Under the pieces are notes generated by a model, which saw only the letters and a list, made by a program, of their open reading frames with translations, did not search any database and was not told where the DNA came from. Positions 41,937 through 50,669 of a DNA stretch of 64,000 nucleotides are shown here, piece after piece; position 1 is the stretch's first letter, and each line of letters opens with the position of its first letter. The stretch is taken from positions 186,001 through 250,000 of the forward strand of contig JADJCU010000005.1 in NCBI GenBank assembly GCA_016703065.1, read 5' to 3'. The translations under genes and the position numbers were made by a program. The stretch is from a bacterium. Its GTDB lineage: Bacteria > Electryoneota > RPQS01.

Positions 41937-44209
41937 CTATGCGCCGGCTGGCTGACCGGCCAGCGGCAGCGTGATCAAGAGCATCGAGCGGGCGCCATCT
42001 TCTGTAAGTTCAGCTCGCCGTTCATGCCGCGCAGGACTTCACGTGCGAACACCAGATCCCAGCCCGGCTGTCCGACCGCCGGAGGCATGCCCGAGGACCA
42101 GCCGCTTGGAGAGCCGGCCAGCCCATCGTAAGAAAGCGAGAGACACGCGTGCGCATCTGCGAGTGAAAGCGTGTAGCAGACCTGCCCTTGCGTCGCAAGA
42201 TTCTCGCGGGCGTGATGTGTGATCGCTTCGAGTGCCATTTTCAATCCGCTTGCATCGCCATGAATCCGACAAGCCTCCTCGCACAGCACCAGTTGCGGCC
42301 TATCCTCAAAGAGACCGGGCTGCAGTTTCTTGACAAACTGCGAAAGCAGCGGCGCAAGGTCGTTCTCTTGCGTATGCCGACCGGCGCCGGTGAGCGCGGA
42401 GAGCTTACGGACCAGATGAGCGGCCTCGCGCGCGGTGCGTTCGATAGCTTGAATATCTCGTGAGGCAGGGCCATCAAGCTCGGCTGCCGCAAGGGACGCA
42501 TGTCCCAACACGCCCGTTAGCAAGTTGCTGAACTCGTCCGCTAATTCGCGCGACAACGCGCGCAGTTGTGAATGCGCGGGTGCGGCCGTCTCGAAAGCAA
42601 ACATTGGTGGTGCGGCCTGCGGCTCCGCTTCCACAGTAATAGCCCGCCACGTATTGTCGGCACCGATCTCCGCGCAAACCCGCCACGCCGTTCCGTTAGC
42701 GGTGGTTACGGTACAGCAGGTGTCTTTAGCCGAGCTAATCCATTTCACAAACGACACACTGCCGTCATCGCCCAACCACTTTGCGAACGGCTGCCCGGTT
42801 GCCTGCTGCGGATTCACGCCGAACTGCTCCCAAAACGCGCCGGTGCCAAACAGGATGTTGCCGGTCGTGTCGAGATAGCATGCCGGCTGCGTAATCTGGC
42901 ACAGGAAATCCACGCTTGTCTCATCGACCACAGTCTCCTTGACAACTCGCGGCGGCGCTTTGCGCTCTTCCGCGAGAGCGGCTTTCAGCTCTTCGACCTC
43001 CTGACGGCTCTGTTTCAACGCCTGATCCGTCGTATTCAATTCACTGTGACCTGAGTTGTTGGCATCTGTCAGCTCGCGCACAATTGCGGACAGCCGCGCA
43101 ATCTCCTGAACTGCGGCGTTAGTTTCCGCCGCTTGACCGCCGTGCAGCGCGCGGAGCGATGCAAGCTCCTGTTCGAGCGCGTTCGATTTGGCCTGCGCGG
43201 TCTGGCAGTCTATCGTGACCTTTTCCACTTCATTCTGCGCGTCGGTAAGCCGCTGTTCAACGGACGCGCACTTTGCGGACGCGGCCTGATACTCAGGTTT
43301 CAGGCGACCAAGTTCTTTTGCGTGTCACTGAGCTGTTGTTCGAGCACAGAATAGCGCGTCGTAGCCGTTTGATACTCCTGTGAAACCCGCGCGGCCTCCG
43401 AGCGCGCAGCGTCAAGCTGCACTTCGAGGTCCTCGATCATCGACTGGGCGCTCTGCTGCTCGCTCGTGAGCTTCGCGATCTCCAGTTGCATGCGCTCGGT
43501 CTCCTGCACGGCCTGCGTACTGTCGGTCTGCTGCTTCCGCAGTCTGTCCAACTCGTGCTGCAATCGTGCGGACTTCTCGACCGCCTTTTCGGCGCGTTCA
43601 AGCGACTCTTTCGTGCTCTTCTCGAGCCGCAGCGACTTCTCGGTCACCTTTCGCAGTTGCGCTTCGCGTTGCGCGACCTCTTCGGCCGAATTACGCAGCT
43701 TGTCCTGCAAGTCGGCAAGGGACGAGTTCGCCTTTTCAATCGCCTCGCGCAGCGACTGCGAGTCGCGGTCACGGTCGATCAGCGAGAGGCGGTTCGAGTG
43801 CTCGCGGGTGATATCGAGACAGTGAACGAAGTAGCCAATAAACACACCCTCCTGCCACAAACCCTGCACGTGCAGTTGAGCCCAGAATTGCTTGTCCTTG
43901 GTCCCCAAGTCGACAACCTGTGTGAACCCCCAGTTCGTCCGAGCGCATCGACTGGAGCAGGCTCTCAAACACCCTGCGTTGATCTTCGTTGCGGAAGAAC
44001 AACAGGATCGTGCTGCCAAGGAAAGCGTTTCGGGTGAGATCGGTGCGGCCGGTCCGGGCCATGAATTCATCCCACGAGCGCCCCACCACAATCAATTTCG
44101 TGTCCGCCGACACGAGTGCTGCTGCCCCGAAAACGGCATCGAGTGCCGTTTGAGGCACCTGCCGGAGGAGCGGAGTGGTCACATCGTAGGCATTTTGCGA
44201 CGCTTCCAT
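41937..44209 (-). CDS. PAS / coiled-coil / PAS histidine-kinase-like protein lacking the phospho-acceptor His (three frameshifts)
   Basis: About 757 aa after repair; start ATG 44209 (MEASQNAYDVTTP) with GGTGGTG upstream, an earlier ATG at 44248 being possible. A PAS-like domain (residues about 20-130) is followed by a roughly 270-residue coiled coil (SLREAIEKANSSLADLQDKL onwards). A second PAS domain (ITQPACYLDTTGNILFG) follows, then a dimerisation-like helix ELADEFSNLLTGVLGHASLA and an ATPase-like domain ending GELNLQK. In related kinases the helix reads A-H-(D/E)-F-N-N-L-L; the His is Asp here. The frame breaks near 43927 (extra G), 43317 (missing A) and 41999 (missing G; repair gives QKDGARSMLLITLPLAG and stop TAG 41937). 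No membrane segment is visible, so it is cytoplasmic. Confidence 0.75.
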
Positions 44210-44310
44210 GGGCCGTTCACCACCTATAGAGTTTCGGATTACAATCATTTAGGAAACAACTCGTCCGTAAGATTGCAAAAAACTGGCCAGCTTCCGCGCA
44301 GAGTGTGGGC

Positions 44311-44339
44311 TTGCATCTTGGGAGAATGTGGCGTATATT
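44311..44339 (+). promoter_or_regulatory. Probable tRNA-Gln promoter
   Basis: TTGCAT (44311-44316), 17-bp spacer, TATATT (44334-44339), about 55 bases upstream of the tRNA 5' end. Confidence 0.65.
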
Positions 44340-44393
44340 TGTGCTTACCGAAGAGCAAGAGTAGCTTCTCTAAGGCAAGCAGAAACATATTGT

Positions 44394-44468
44394 TGGGGAA
44401 TCGTCTAATTGGCAGGACAACAGTCTCTGGATCTGTTAATCGGGGTTCGAGTCCCTGTTCCCCAGCCA
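44394..44468 (+). tRNA. tRNA-Gln (anticodon CTG), CCA encoded
   Basis: The acceptor stem is TGGGGAA / TTCCCCA and the discriminator is G. The D-arm is GTCTAATTGGCAGGAC, the anticodon loop CTCTGGA (anticodon CTG) and the T-arm CGGGG TTCGAGT CCCTG; CCA is at 44466-44468. The 3' half is read antisense by the end of the serine recombinase gene. That places a mobile element directly against it. Confidence 0.93.
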
Positions 44469-46002
44469 TCGGGGACTGAGGCCGTAAGTGGAGACACTTA
44501 CGGCTTCGTCGTTTATGGCATCAGCGTTTCTAAGGGCTATAATGTCAAAGGGTTTACGATAGACTGGTGTGATGACGCCGTCTTTGTAAAAAGAGTTCGA
44601 TACGACGCATTCTATCAGCCTGCGTTTTTCGCTATTTGTCTGTTCTCCATAGAGTTCGCTGGCTCGCTGGGCAAGCTCAAGTAACCGGATGCCTAGATCT
44701 GCGTAGTTCGTGTTCGCATTTTGGTGTTTCTCGATCTTGCGCAGGATTGAAGCCTGCTCCGCCCGCCACTCTTTGGCCTTTCGCTCGAAGTATTCGGCGG
44801 TGACGGCCCCATCGAGCTTATCCTCGTACATCGCGTCCAGTCGGGACTGAAGCTGCCGGTGGCGGCTCTGTAAAGCCTTTACCGCCTCATCATGGTGCTG
44901 CTTCTCGTCGGCATGCCCTTCCCGCAAGACTTGTACAATTGCGGGCATCAATTCATCAGGAATTCTAGCAGCGTTGAGGATTTTTCCAAACTGAACGGCT
45001 GCTTCTTCTTCTTTGAGCCAATCGCTCTTGCAGCTGTTTAGATAAGCTGCGCAGTGGTAATAGACGTGCTTATGTTTCTTGATTTCGGCAATCATCGCAT
45101 GACCGCAATGTCCGCATTTCATCAACCCTTGAAACGCCCATGTGTGTTTCTCTTTCGTCGTTTTGGCGCTACCGTTCAACGCAAGTTGTGCTTGAACCTG
45201 TTCGAACAGTTCTCGCGAGATAAGCGTCTCATGTACACCTTGATGCAGCTCGCCTTTCCACTTAAATTCGCCGTAATAGAGGGAGTTGGTCAGGATCTTC
45301 TGAATCGTTGTTTTACGCACAGGGTTGCCGGTTTCTTTGTATTGCAGCCCAAGCTCAGTTGAACGACCCGCAAGGTCTTGAAGTGAGTACTTACCTGTCG
45401 CATAGAGTTCAAAGAGCTTGACGATGCCCGGAGCAACATTCACATCAACTTCTATAACTCGCTTGCCGTCGCACTCTGAGTGACGATAACCCAGCGGACG
45501 TTTCCCCCGGATAATGGCCTTGTCGAACTTTCTCGGCAAGGCCTTTCTTTACCTCTTCACTCAAGTTGTCGATGTAGTTTTTTGCCATCAACACCTTGAT
45601 GCCGTGCATGAACTTCTCTGATGACCGAGACTCATCCGAAAGAACTGTACCCTCTTTCACGAGATGTATTTCTACATTCAATTCATCAAGGGTTACCCAA
45701 TCGCGCAAGTTGCGCAGCAGGCGATCTGTTTTTTCAACAAGAATGACGCGACAAGGTTCTGTACCATTCCGTTGGGCTTGTTGCTTGCGCAGAAACATGA
45801 TCATCTTTGTGAACTCCGTCCGCCCGGCCTGCTTGGCTGTTTCGATATCTTCATATTCTTGAACAATCGCATAGCCTTGACGCTCGGCGTAATTCCGCAA
45901 CAGGCCACGTTGCGCCTCAACAGAGAAACCTTTCTCATGCTGCTCTTTGGATGAGACGCGAGCATAAATAACCGCCTTACGATGGCCGGTGAAGCTAGAC
46001 AT
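44436..46002 (-). CDS. Large serine recombinase (integrase) of the mobile element (frameshift near 45506)
   Basis: About 520 aa. The N-terminal resolvase domain has the catalytic motif YARVSSKEQ (Ser nucleophile, residues about 13-21) and VEKTDRLLRNLRDW. The Recombinase domain follows (PLGYRHSECDGKRVIEVD, YYGEFKWKGELHQGVHE), then a zinc ribbon CGHCGHAMI...YYHCAAYLNSC and a coiled coil. The frame breaks in a G5 run where GHYPG continues as KRPLGYRH; removing one G restores it. The last residues (GNRDSNPD) are encoded by the antisense of tRNA-Gln. It probably catalyses integration and excision of the element. Confidence 0.9.
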
Positions 46003-46008
46003 GTACAG

Positions 46009-46179
46009 CTACTTCTTTGCTGAGAGGTCGTTTTCGATCAGCCGTGCAACGTAACGCTGAAGCGAGGTTTCTTGCTCGACGACGCGGTGACGGAGTCGTT
46101 TAAGCAGGTCCACAGGGATGCGAATGTGGAGCATCTTCTCCTGCTGCTTCGAGGCAATGACCTTCGTTGACTTAGGCAT
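46009..46179 (-). CDS. Ribbon-helix-helix-type DNA-binding protein A
   Basis: 56 aa from ATG 46179 (MPKSTKVIASKQQEK); the longer frame to 46224 would begin inside the promoter region. LHIRIPVDLLKRLRHRVVEQETSLQRYVARLIENDL fits a ribbon-helix-helix fold: a beta strand with alternating residues (landmark LHIRI), then two helices. The gene ends six bases before the recombinase start, so the two are cotranscribed. It probably represses its own promoter and the recombinase. Confidence 0.75.
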   Translation of the reverse strand: MPKSTKVIASKQQEKMLHIRIPVDLLKRLRHRVVEQETSLQRYVARLIENDLSAKK

Positions 46180-46214
46180 GTTTAACACTTTCACTTGATT
46201 GAATGCTTGTCCGT

Positions 46215-46243
46215 ACAGTAACACAGTTACTTCGGCAAGTCAA
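46215..46243 (-). promoter_or_regulatory. Promoter with internal operator for the RHH-recombinase genes
   Basis: Minus strand TTGACT (46243-46238), 17-bp spacer, TACTGT (46220-46215). An inverted repeat AGTAAC ACA GTTACT (46217-46231) covers the -10 and the downstream half of the spacer, the position expected for a repressor. ATG 46179 lies 36 bases downstream. Confidence 0.7.
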
Positions 46244-46269
46244 GCAAAATGAGCTATGGGAGTGTTAGA

Positions 46270-46308
46270 TTAACATGTCATAAAGCGCGACATGTCAAAC
46301 ACATGTAC
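46270..46308 (-). promoter_or_regulatory. Second promoter/operator cluster with ACATGTCA repeats
   Basis: ACATGTCA occurs at 46273-46280 and 46290-46297 (17-bp period), and ACATGTAC at 46301-46308. On the minus strand TTGACA (46298-46293) is followed after 18 bases by GTTAAT, a plausible second promoter overlapping the repeats and the 3' end of the upstream gene. Confidence 0.5.
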
Positions 46309-46585
46309 AGTCTTTGATTACCTGACAACCGTCACCTGTAGAGGCAAGAGTCCAAACTTCGCATTCCACATACTCTTCCCCGCCTTCATAGGGCACCCAC
46401 AACCATTCAAAGCGAAGAAGTGCTCTGTCTGCCCAAGAACGCAAGGTATTGAAATAGCCTAGCAGGTTGGAAGCAGACTGTTGATGCTCATATGAACGAA
46501 GCGGGCTGCCGCTCCAATTGCCAAAGACCTGTTCGAGTTCACTTGTATAGACAGAATCTGCATCAGGCGCGAAATTGTCAGCCAT
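46295..46585 (-). CDS. Small acidic hypothetical protein of the mobile element
   Basis: 96 aa from ATG 46585, preceded by AGGAG. The first ATG of the longer frame (46633) lies inside the upstream gene. No family recognised. The sequence is acidic and Trp-rich (FEWLWVPYEGGEEYVECEVW) and ends in CTCV. Its start overlaps the stop of RHH protein B by eight bases, so the pair is translationally coupled. This is the arrangement of small two-gene modules such as regulator/partner or toxin-antitoxin pairs, but nothing in the sequence proves that. Confidence 0.65.
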   Translation of the reverse strand: MADNFAPDADSVYTSELEQVFGNWSGSPLRSYEHQQSASNLLGYFNTLRSWADRALLRFEWLWVPYEGGEEYVECEVWTLASTGDGCQVIKDCTCV

Positions 46586-46772
46586 CTTGAAGCTCCTGCT
46601 TTTTTGTCGAGGAAGAGTTTGCTCGCAAATCATCCTCTACAAGTTTTACGAGATAGTTCTGTATCGTAACTCGTGTTCGAGCGACACGCAGTCTAAGCTT
46701 CGCGTGGGACTTAGGCGTGAGGTGAAAGTGCAGATACTTTCTCGATTTCTTGCTTACTTTAATGTTGGACAT
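46578..46772 (-). CDS. Ribbon-helix-helix-type DNA-binding protein B
   Basis: 64 aa. A basic N-terminus precedes YLHFHLTPKSHAKLRLRV and a second helix (TIQNYLVKLVEDDL), the same strand-helix-helix layout as protein A at 46009. The two share the final pattern V.L(I/V)E(N/D)DLRA/SA and are probably paralogues. First gene of the minus-strand operon leading to the recombinase. Confidence 0.72.
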   Translation of the reverse strand: MSNIKVSKKSRKYLHFHLTPKSHAKLRLRVARTRVTIQNYLVKLVEDDLRANSSSTKKQELQDG

Positions 46773-46814
46773 TGCAATCTCTTTTTCAAATTGGCTCTCT
46801 GATCGAACGTGACC

Positions 46815-46842
46815 AACATATGCAATTTGCTTTCACAGTCAA
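46815..46842 (-). promoter_or_regulatory. Promoter for the RHH-B operon
   Basis: Minus strand TTGACT (46842-46837), 16-bp spacer, TATGTT (46820-46815), 43 bases upstream of ATG 46772. Confidence 0.6.
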
Positions 46843-46881
46843 GGGCATACCTTCAATTAGTCGCCACGCAACTAAATAGAC

Positions 46882-46910
46882 TTGACAAAGCTACAAGCGA
46901 GACGTATATT
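46882..46910 (+). promoter_or_regulatory. Strong divergent plus-strand promoter
   Basis: TTGACA (46882-46887), 17-bp spacer, TATATT (46905-46910): near-consensus. It faces the putative replication gene about 390 bases away, across two palindromic sites and two hairpins. Confidence 0.72.
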
Positions 46911-46951
46911 CTAGTGAAGCGGACGAGCCGGTGTGAGAAATGCAGAGAGAA

Positions 46952-47013
46952 AGAGATGTACATCTCTATTTTAAGACTCAAGGCTCGCATTTTTCAAAAA
47001 GAGATGTACATGT
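46952..47013. promoter_or_regulatory. Palindromic operator-like sites
   Basis: AGAGATGTACATCTCT (46952-46967) is a perfect 16-bp palindrome. A half-conserved copy AGAGATGTACATGT lies at 47000-47013. Both sit just downstream of the plus-strand promoter, consistent with repressor binding. Confidence 0.6.
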
Positions 47014-47190
47014 TTCCAATTCCAAGTAGGCAGCTTAACTTATACATCTTTCTGTTGAAAGAGCAGAAAATAATAATAAAGTAATGCGAATGGCCCAAAT
47101 AAGAAGATGACGGATATGGCAGAGAACACCAATGATGACAAAACGAGAGGATAGGGATGATAAACATGTATACCTTTTTCACATGAGATC

Positions 47191-47267
47191 AGCCGCGAGA
47201 GCGGCTAGGACCCGCCCATTCAACACTCTTTTACCGGAAAGAACTTATAGCCGCCTAATGAGCGGCT
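47191..47267 (+). repeat. Twin hairpins with the same stem upstream of the putative rep gene
   Basis: AGCCGC GAGA GCGGCT (47191-47206) and AGCCGC CTAATGA GCGGCT (47249-47267) share one stem sequence. This could be a replication origin (nick-site hairpins), an attenuator or protein-binding sites. Confidence 0.55.
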
Positions 47268-47301
47268 ACCACGGACAGTCTATATTAAGAGCAGCATTAA
47301 C

Positions 47302-48334
47302 ATGACAACTTATTCGATTATCGACGCACCCAAAACCCGCCGCCCGCTATTTATGCGCACGAATGGGCTAGGCGCGCCAATAATTGATTTCAACAAGGTT
47401 GAGATTCATGCGGGCTATCACACGATTTCAATTTCGACATTTGTCAATTTGAGGCATTTGCCTTGTTGGAAAGACTTTCACATTAACAATTGCGGAGAAG
47501 TGCGCGGGGATGATCCACCCAAGACGCTGTGGGAGGTCCATCCACACCTGCGGCTCAGCACAAACAAGTACAATTGCCTTGTCGTCACTTTTGAGCCGCA
47601 GGGATATTCAGCTGTTGAAGGAGCGATCTCTGCCCATTTTCACGTTGGCCTGAGGCTTGAAAGCTATACAAGTAGAGGTTTGCAATGCCGTAGAAATGCC
47701 GAACCTCTTTTTACGGGATGATGCGCGGATTCGAATACACGCGTTTGATGTTGCATTTGACATATTTCACGAAGACAGCGATGGAATTAGGAGAAGTCTT
47801 GAACAGCTTCCCCGAGATCGACGTCTTATCCACAGTGTTGACCTGACCGAGCATCATGTCAAGGCGCGAACGAAACGATGGAAACACGCACTTTCAACAT
47901 ATGACCGGGAAGCAAAATCAAATGGATACTTGATCACTCGCGCGGAGTTTCGCAACAGTGATCGTTTGGCTGTGCGCTCGGCTCTTGGTTTAGGGCGCAG
48001 CAAGATCCCACCAACGCCGGACATGTTAGCAGATAAAATACGACTCTCTTCTTTCTTAGCTAGGTTCTTGGACCGTCATGGGATTTTCCCCACCACCGAC
48101 ATTCTACCCCTAGAAACGGCGCTTTTGCGGGCAAATGTAATGGGCGGCAAGAAAGCCATGAGAATGTTAGGGAAATATGCAAGTTGGGACGCACGAGGGA
48201 AAATGCGCGAGCATTCACGGAGACTTTCGAGAATAACCTGTTCGGTAGTGGGGACGTCTGCGCCTCGATCAATTGCTTCGCCGCTATACAACGTTCATGT
48301 GGCCTTGTGGGCGGCTTTTGAGGCGAGTTGGTAA
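47302..48334 (+). CDS. Putative phage/plasmid-type replication initiator (frameshift near 47653)
   Basis: About 344 aa if the frames 47302-47650 and 47657-48334 are joined (extra base near GGCCTGAGGC). No family is certain. AHFHVG resembles the His-hydrophobic-His motif of rolling-circle initiators. The stretch KHALSTYDREAKSNG followed by ITRAEFR resembles the 'YDK...G...R-x-E-x-R' block of filamentous-phage and Rep_trans initiators. Placement supports this: divergent from the regulator-recombinase operon, behind a strong promoter and two identical-stem hairpins. The catalytic Tyr cannot be assigned. It could instead be another DNA-binding protein of the element. Confidence 0.4.
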
Positions 48335-48635
48335 AACGACGCATCACGGAAATATGAAGGGGCTTGGCGGCAAGAAGGGGCACGAGCGGCGAATTCTTGC
48401 AGGCGAAGGGTATAGCAGATCTCGTTGCGGTGAGTGGCGGCAGGCGGGGCTATAGGCGGCTCTAACGGAAAGGCTCCCAGCCGGTAGAGGTTTGTCTTTG
48501 CAATCTTGGTCACTATAACGTTTACGCGCCCAAACACTAAGGATCTGAAAATTTTCAGATTTTGCACAGCGATCCTACCACTGAGCAATATTGAAGTGCG
48601 GCTTTGACGTCTACACATGAAAGCAAAACATGCCA
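48335..48635. other. Gene-free right flank of the mobile element
   Basis: About 300 bases with no convincing ORF. A perfect 18-bp palindrome ATCTGAAAATTTTCAGAT lies at 48543-48560. I looked for a second copy of the tRNA-Gln 3' end as the right attachment site and found none longer than CCCAGCC at 48473-48479. Confidence 0.45.
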
Positions 48636-48660
48636 AGCGGCCCGGTAATCCCGGGCCGCT
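48636..48660 (-). terminator. Terminator of the beta-propeller T9SS gene
   Basis: AGCGGCCCGG / CCGGGCCGCT is a perfect 10-bp stem with a TAATC loop. It sits 27 bases past the minus-strand stop at 48688; the following T-tract is weak. Confidence 0.75.
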
Positions 48661-48687
48661 GTTGTTTACAAGATATAGAAGTGTTTG

Positions 48688-50355
48688 CTACTTTATCAAA
48701 ATCATCTTTCGCTGCATGGAGATATTCCCACTTGCCAACTTGTAGAAGTAAATCCCGGACGACAGTTTCGACGCGTCGAACGCGACGGTATGTAATCCCG
48801 CAGGCAGTTGACTCGCGATAAGCGTCGCAATGTTTTCGCCGAGTACGTTGTAGACCGCAAGTGAAACTTGTAACTGCTCAGGGATCGTGAACGTGATGGT
48901 TGTCGCTGCGTTGAATGGGTTGGGGTAGTTCTGGTGAAGAGTAAATTCGGACGGCAGCGGATTTTCGGAAGGGGTAACGCTCACTGTTCCTAAAAGTGCT
49001 CGCGAACCATTAATATCTACAGAAGTCAAGGTGTAGCTGTAAACGACATCGTTTTCAAGACCGCGATCTTCCCATTGGTATTGCTGCCCGGATGACGTAT
49101 TTGAAGCTGGAACCTGTGCAACTGAAACATCGTCGCGGGCGATCTCGAAATGGCTTAGGCTGGATTCTGATGCGGTAGCCCAATGTAGAGTAACATGTTG
49201 ATCGCCTGGCGTAGCTTCAAAGGATAATAACTCTACAGGGAGAATAGAGTCATCTTGGCCAATCCGAATCACATACACATCTGAACCGCCATGTCCAGAT
49301 GAACGCGTGTATCCTACTATGACATATTCTCTGCCCGGCAATTCCTTAACATCCCATGAGCCTTCATCATCGCTGCCGCCGTAGGTTTGACTCCACAGCA
49401 AATTCCCGGCAGCATCGGCCTTCGTGAGCCACACGTCGCGTAATCCGTTGCCGAACGACCAAGTGTAGCCAGTAAGCAAATAGCCGCCGTCTGTGGCCGC
49501 AAGCCCCCCGTTGCAATAATCGTAGGAGCTACCGCCGTAACTGTGGCTCTCGATGCATTCACCATCGCTGTTCGTTTTGATCAACCAGTATTCTTCCGGG
49601 CCGCAGGCAATCTTGGAATAGCCGAATAAAGCAAAGCCCCCTGCAATCTCTTCTACATCTCGGCATTGATCGCCACAATCATTGTAGGTGTGATTCCAAA
49701 GCACATCTCCACCTGTTGTGAACTTACACATCCACATGTCGGCATCACCCGGCCAAGCAGCGCCTTGATAACCTGCTGCGACAAAATTGCCATCACTTGT
49801 AGCTGTTAACGCATTGGCAACACCATCCAGTGAAAGTGACCACAGACTGTCGCCGTTGACATCAACTCTGAGAATAGACATGGAGCCTTCGGTACCGATC
49901 ACAAATCCTCCATCAGCCGTGGACAGAATGATGTTGCCACGATCATTTCCTGAACCGCCATAAGTTCTGCTCCAAAGAGAATCGCCCACGCTGTTCACCT
50001 TAATAAGTAGAATATCTTCGCCACCTGCGCCGAAGGATGCTGTTGTACCGCAGAGTAGATATCCATCTAAGTCAATTGCAATTCCATAGCAGAACTCATC
50101 GCCAGCTCCGCCGTATGCTCGACTCCATAGACTGTCGCCATCGGTATCGATCTTTAAGAGCAACATGCCAGTTGCTCCTGAGCCGATTGACTGTGTAAAT
50201 CCTCCGATGATAAACCCGCCATCGAGAGTTGGCTCGATGACAGTACCATCTTCATTTCCTGATCCGCCATAAGTTCGCTGCCACAACGTGGATGGTTGAG
50301 CAAACAACGATTGAATACCAACTGCGAATAGAAGTGTACAAATCCAATTCTTCAT
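48688..50355 (-). CDS. Secreted repeat protein (delta-60/propeller-like) with T9SS sorting domain
   Basis: 555 aa with signal peptide MKNWICTLLFAVGIQSLFAQ. Residues 20-385 contain six to seven units of about 50 residues built on GDSLWSRTYGGSGND and DGGFIIGGFT, as in bacterial extracellular beta-propellers that recur with the words 'WxRTYGG'. An FN3-like domain (LPVELLSFEATPGDQHVTLHW) precedes the sorting domain (YPNPFNAATTITF ... ISMQRKMILIK). A secreted or surface role is inferred; no catalytic motif is seen. SD GGAGGC lies before the ATG. The 5' leader contains the self-complementary segment at 50381-50550. Confidence 0.83.
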   Translation of the reverse strand: MKNWICTLLFAVGIQSLFAQPSTLWQRTYGGSGNEDGTVIEPTLDGGFIIGGFTQSIGSGATGMLLLKIDTDGDSLWSRAYGGAGDEFCYGIAIDLDGYLLCGTTASFGAGGEDILLIKVNSVGDSLWSRTYGGSGNDRGNIILSTADGGFVIGTEGSMSILRVDVNGDSLWSLSLDGVANALTATSDGNFVAAGYQGAAWPGDADMWMCKFTTGGDVLWNHTYNDCGDQCRDVEEIAGGFALFGYSKIACGPEEYWLIKTNSDGECIESHSYGGSSYDYCNGGLAATDGGYLLTGYTWSFGNGLRDVWLTKADAAGNLLWSQTYGGSDDEGSWDVKELPGREYVIVGYTRSSGHGGSDVYVIRIGQDDSILPVELLSFEATPGDQHVTLHWATASESSLSHFEIARDDVSVAQVPASNTSSGQQYQWEDRGLENDVVYSYTLTSVDINGSRALLGTVSVTPSENPLPSEFTLHQNYPNPFNAATTITFTIPEQLQVSLAVYNVLGENIATLIASQLPAGLHTVAFDASKLSSGIYFYKLASGNISMQRKMILIK

Positions 50356-50380
50356 GGTTGCCTCCGCTGGGTAAATAAAA

Positions 50381-50550
50381 GACCTCTGGCTGCTTCCGTT
50401 AGATAGCCATGCTAGGTCCTACCCAAGCACGCACATCAGCGTACACATACCAGAGGCCCATGTCCCAAAACGGGGCACGGGCTACCAACGGAATTCTAAT
50501 ACTGATGCGAACCGGGAAATCCCCGGTATGCTTGGGTAGGATATCTAAAG
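50381..50550 (-). ncRNA. Highly self-complementary segment, candidate structured RNA or recombination site
   Basis: Nested pairings: TCCTACCCAAGCA (50417-50429) with TGCTTGGGTAGGA (50529-50541), 13 bp; CATCAG (50434-50439) with CTGATG (50502-50507). Two local hairpins: 50456-50466 with 50472-50482, and ACCGGG (50511-50516) with CCCGGT (50522-50527). Further pairs reach outside the main stem: TTCCGTT (50394-50400) with AACGGAA (50487-50493); TAGCC (50404-50408) with GGCTA (50480-50484); CCTCTGG (50383-50389) with CCAGAGG (50450-50456). In minus-strand RNA it lies in the 5' leader of the gene starting at 50355. I recognise no known riboswitch or ribozyme class. Between 50551 and 50669 there is only a plus-strand hairpin GACGGC...GGCCGTC (about 50622-50640). 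Confidence 0.5.
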
Positions 50551-50669
50551 GTAAAACAAAAAGATGCCGAAGGCAAGGGCACGCTGGGGCACATGAACTG
50601 GGAATCGACAGCAAAGAAAAAGACGGCTTTATGGGCCGTCTCTTGTGTTTACAAGTGTTTAGATGTAGA

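Noticed and set aside
46809..47084. Plus-strand ORF of 91 codons in the control region
   Set aside because: It runs through the promoters and palindromes, has no ribosome binding site and no protein-like composition.
48471..48480. Right attachment site matching the tRNA-Gln 3' end
   Set aside because: Only CCCAGCC is shared, too short to be meaningful; large serine recombinases often use short unrelated cores anyway.
48555..48600. Minus-strand tRNA-like fragment (GCTCAGTGGTAGGATCGC)
   Set aside because: It resembles a D-arm, but no acceptor, anticodon or T-arm can be paired around it.
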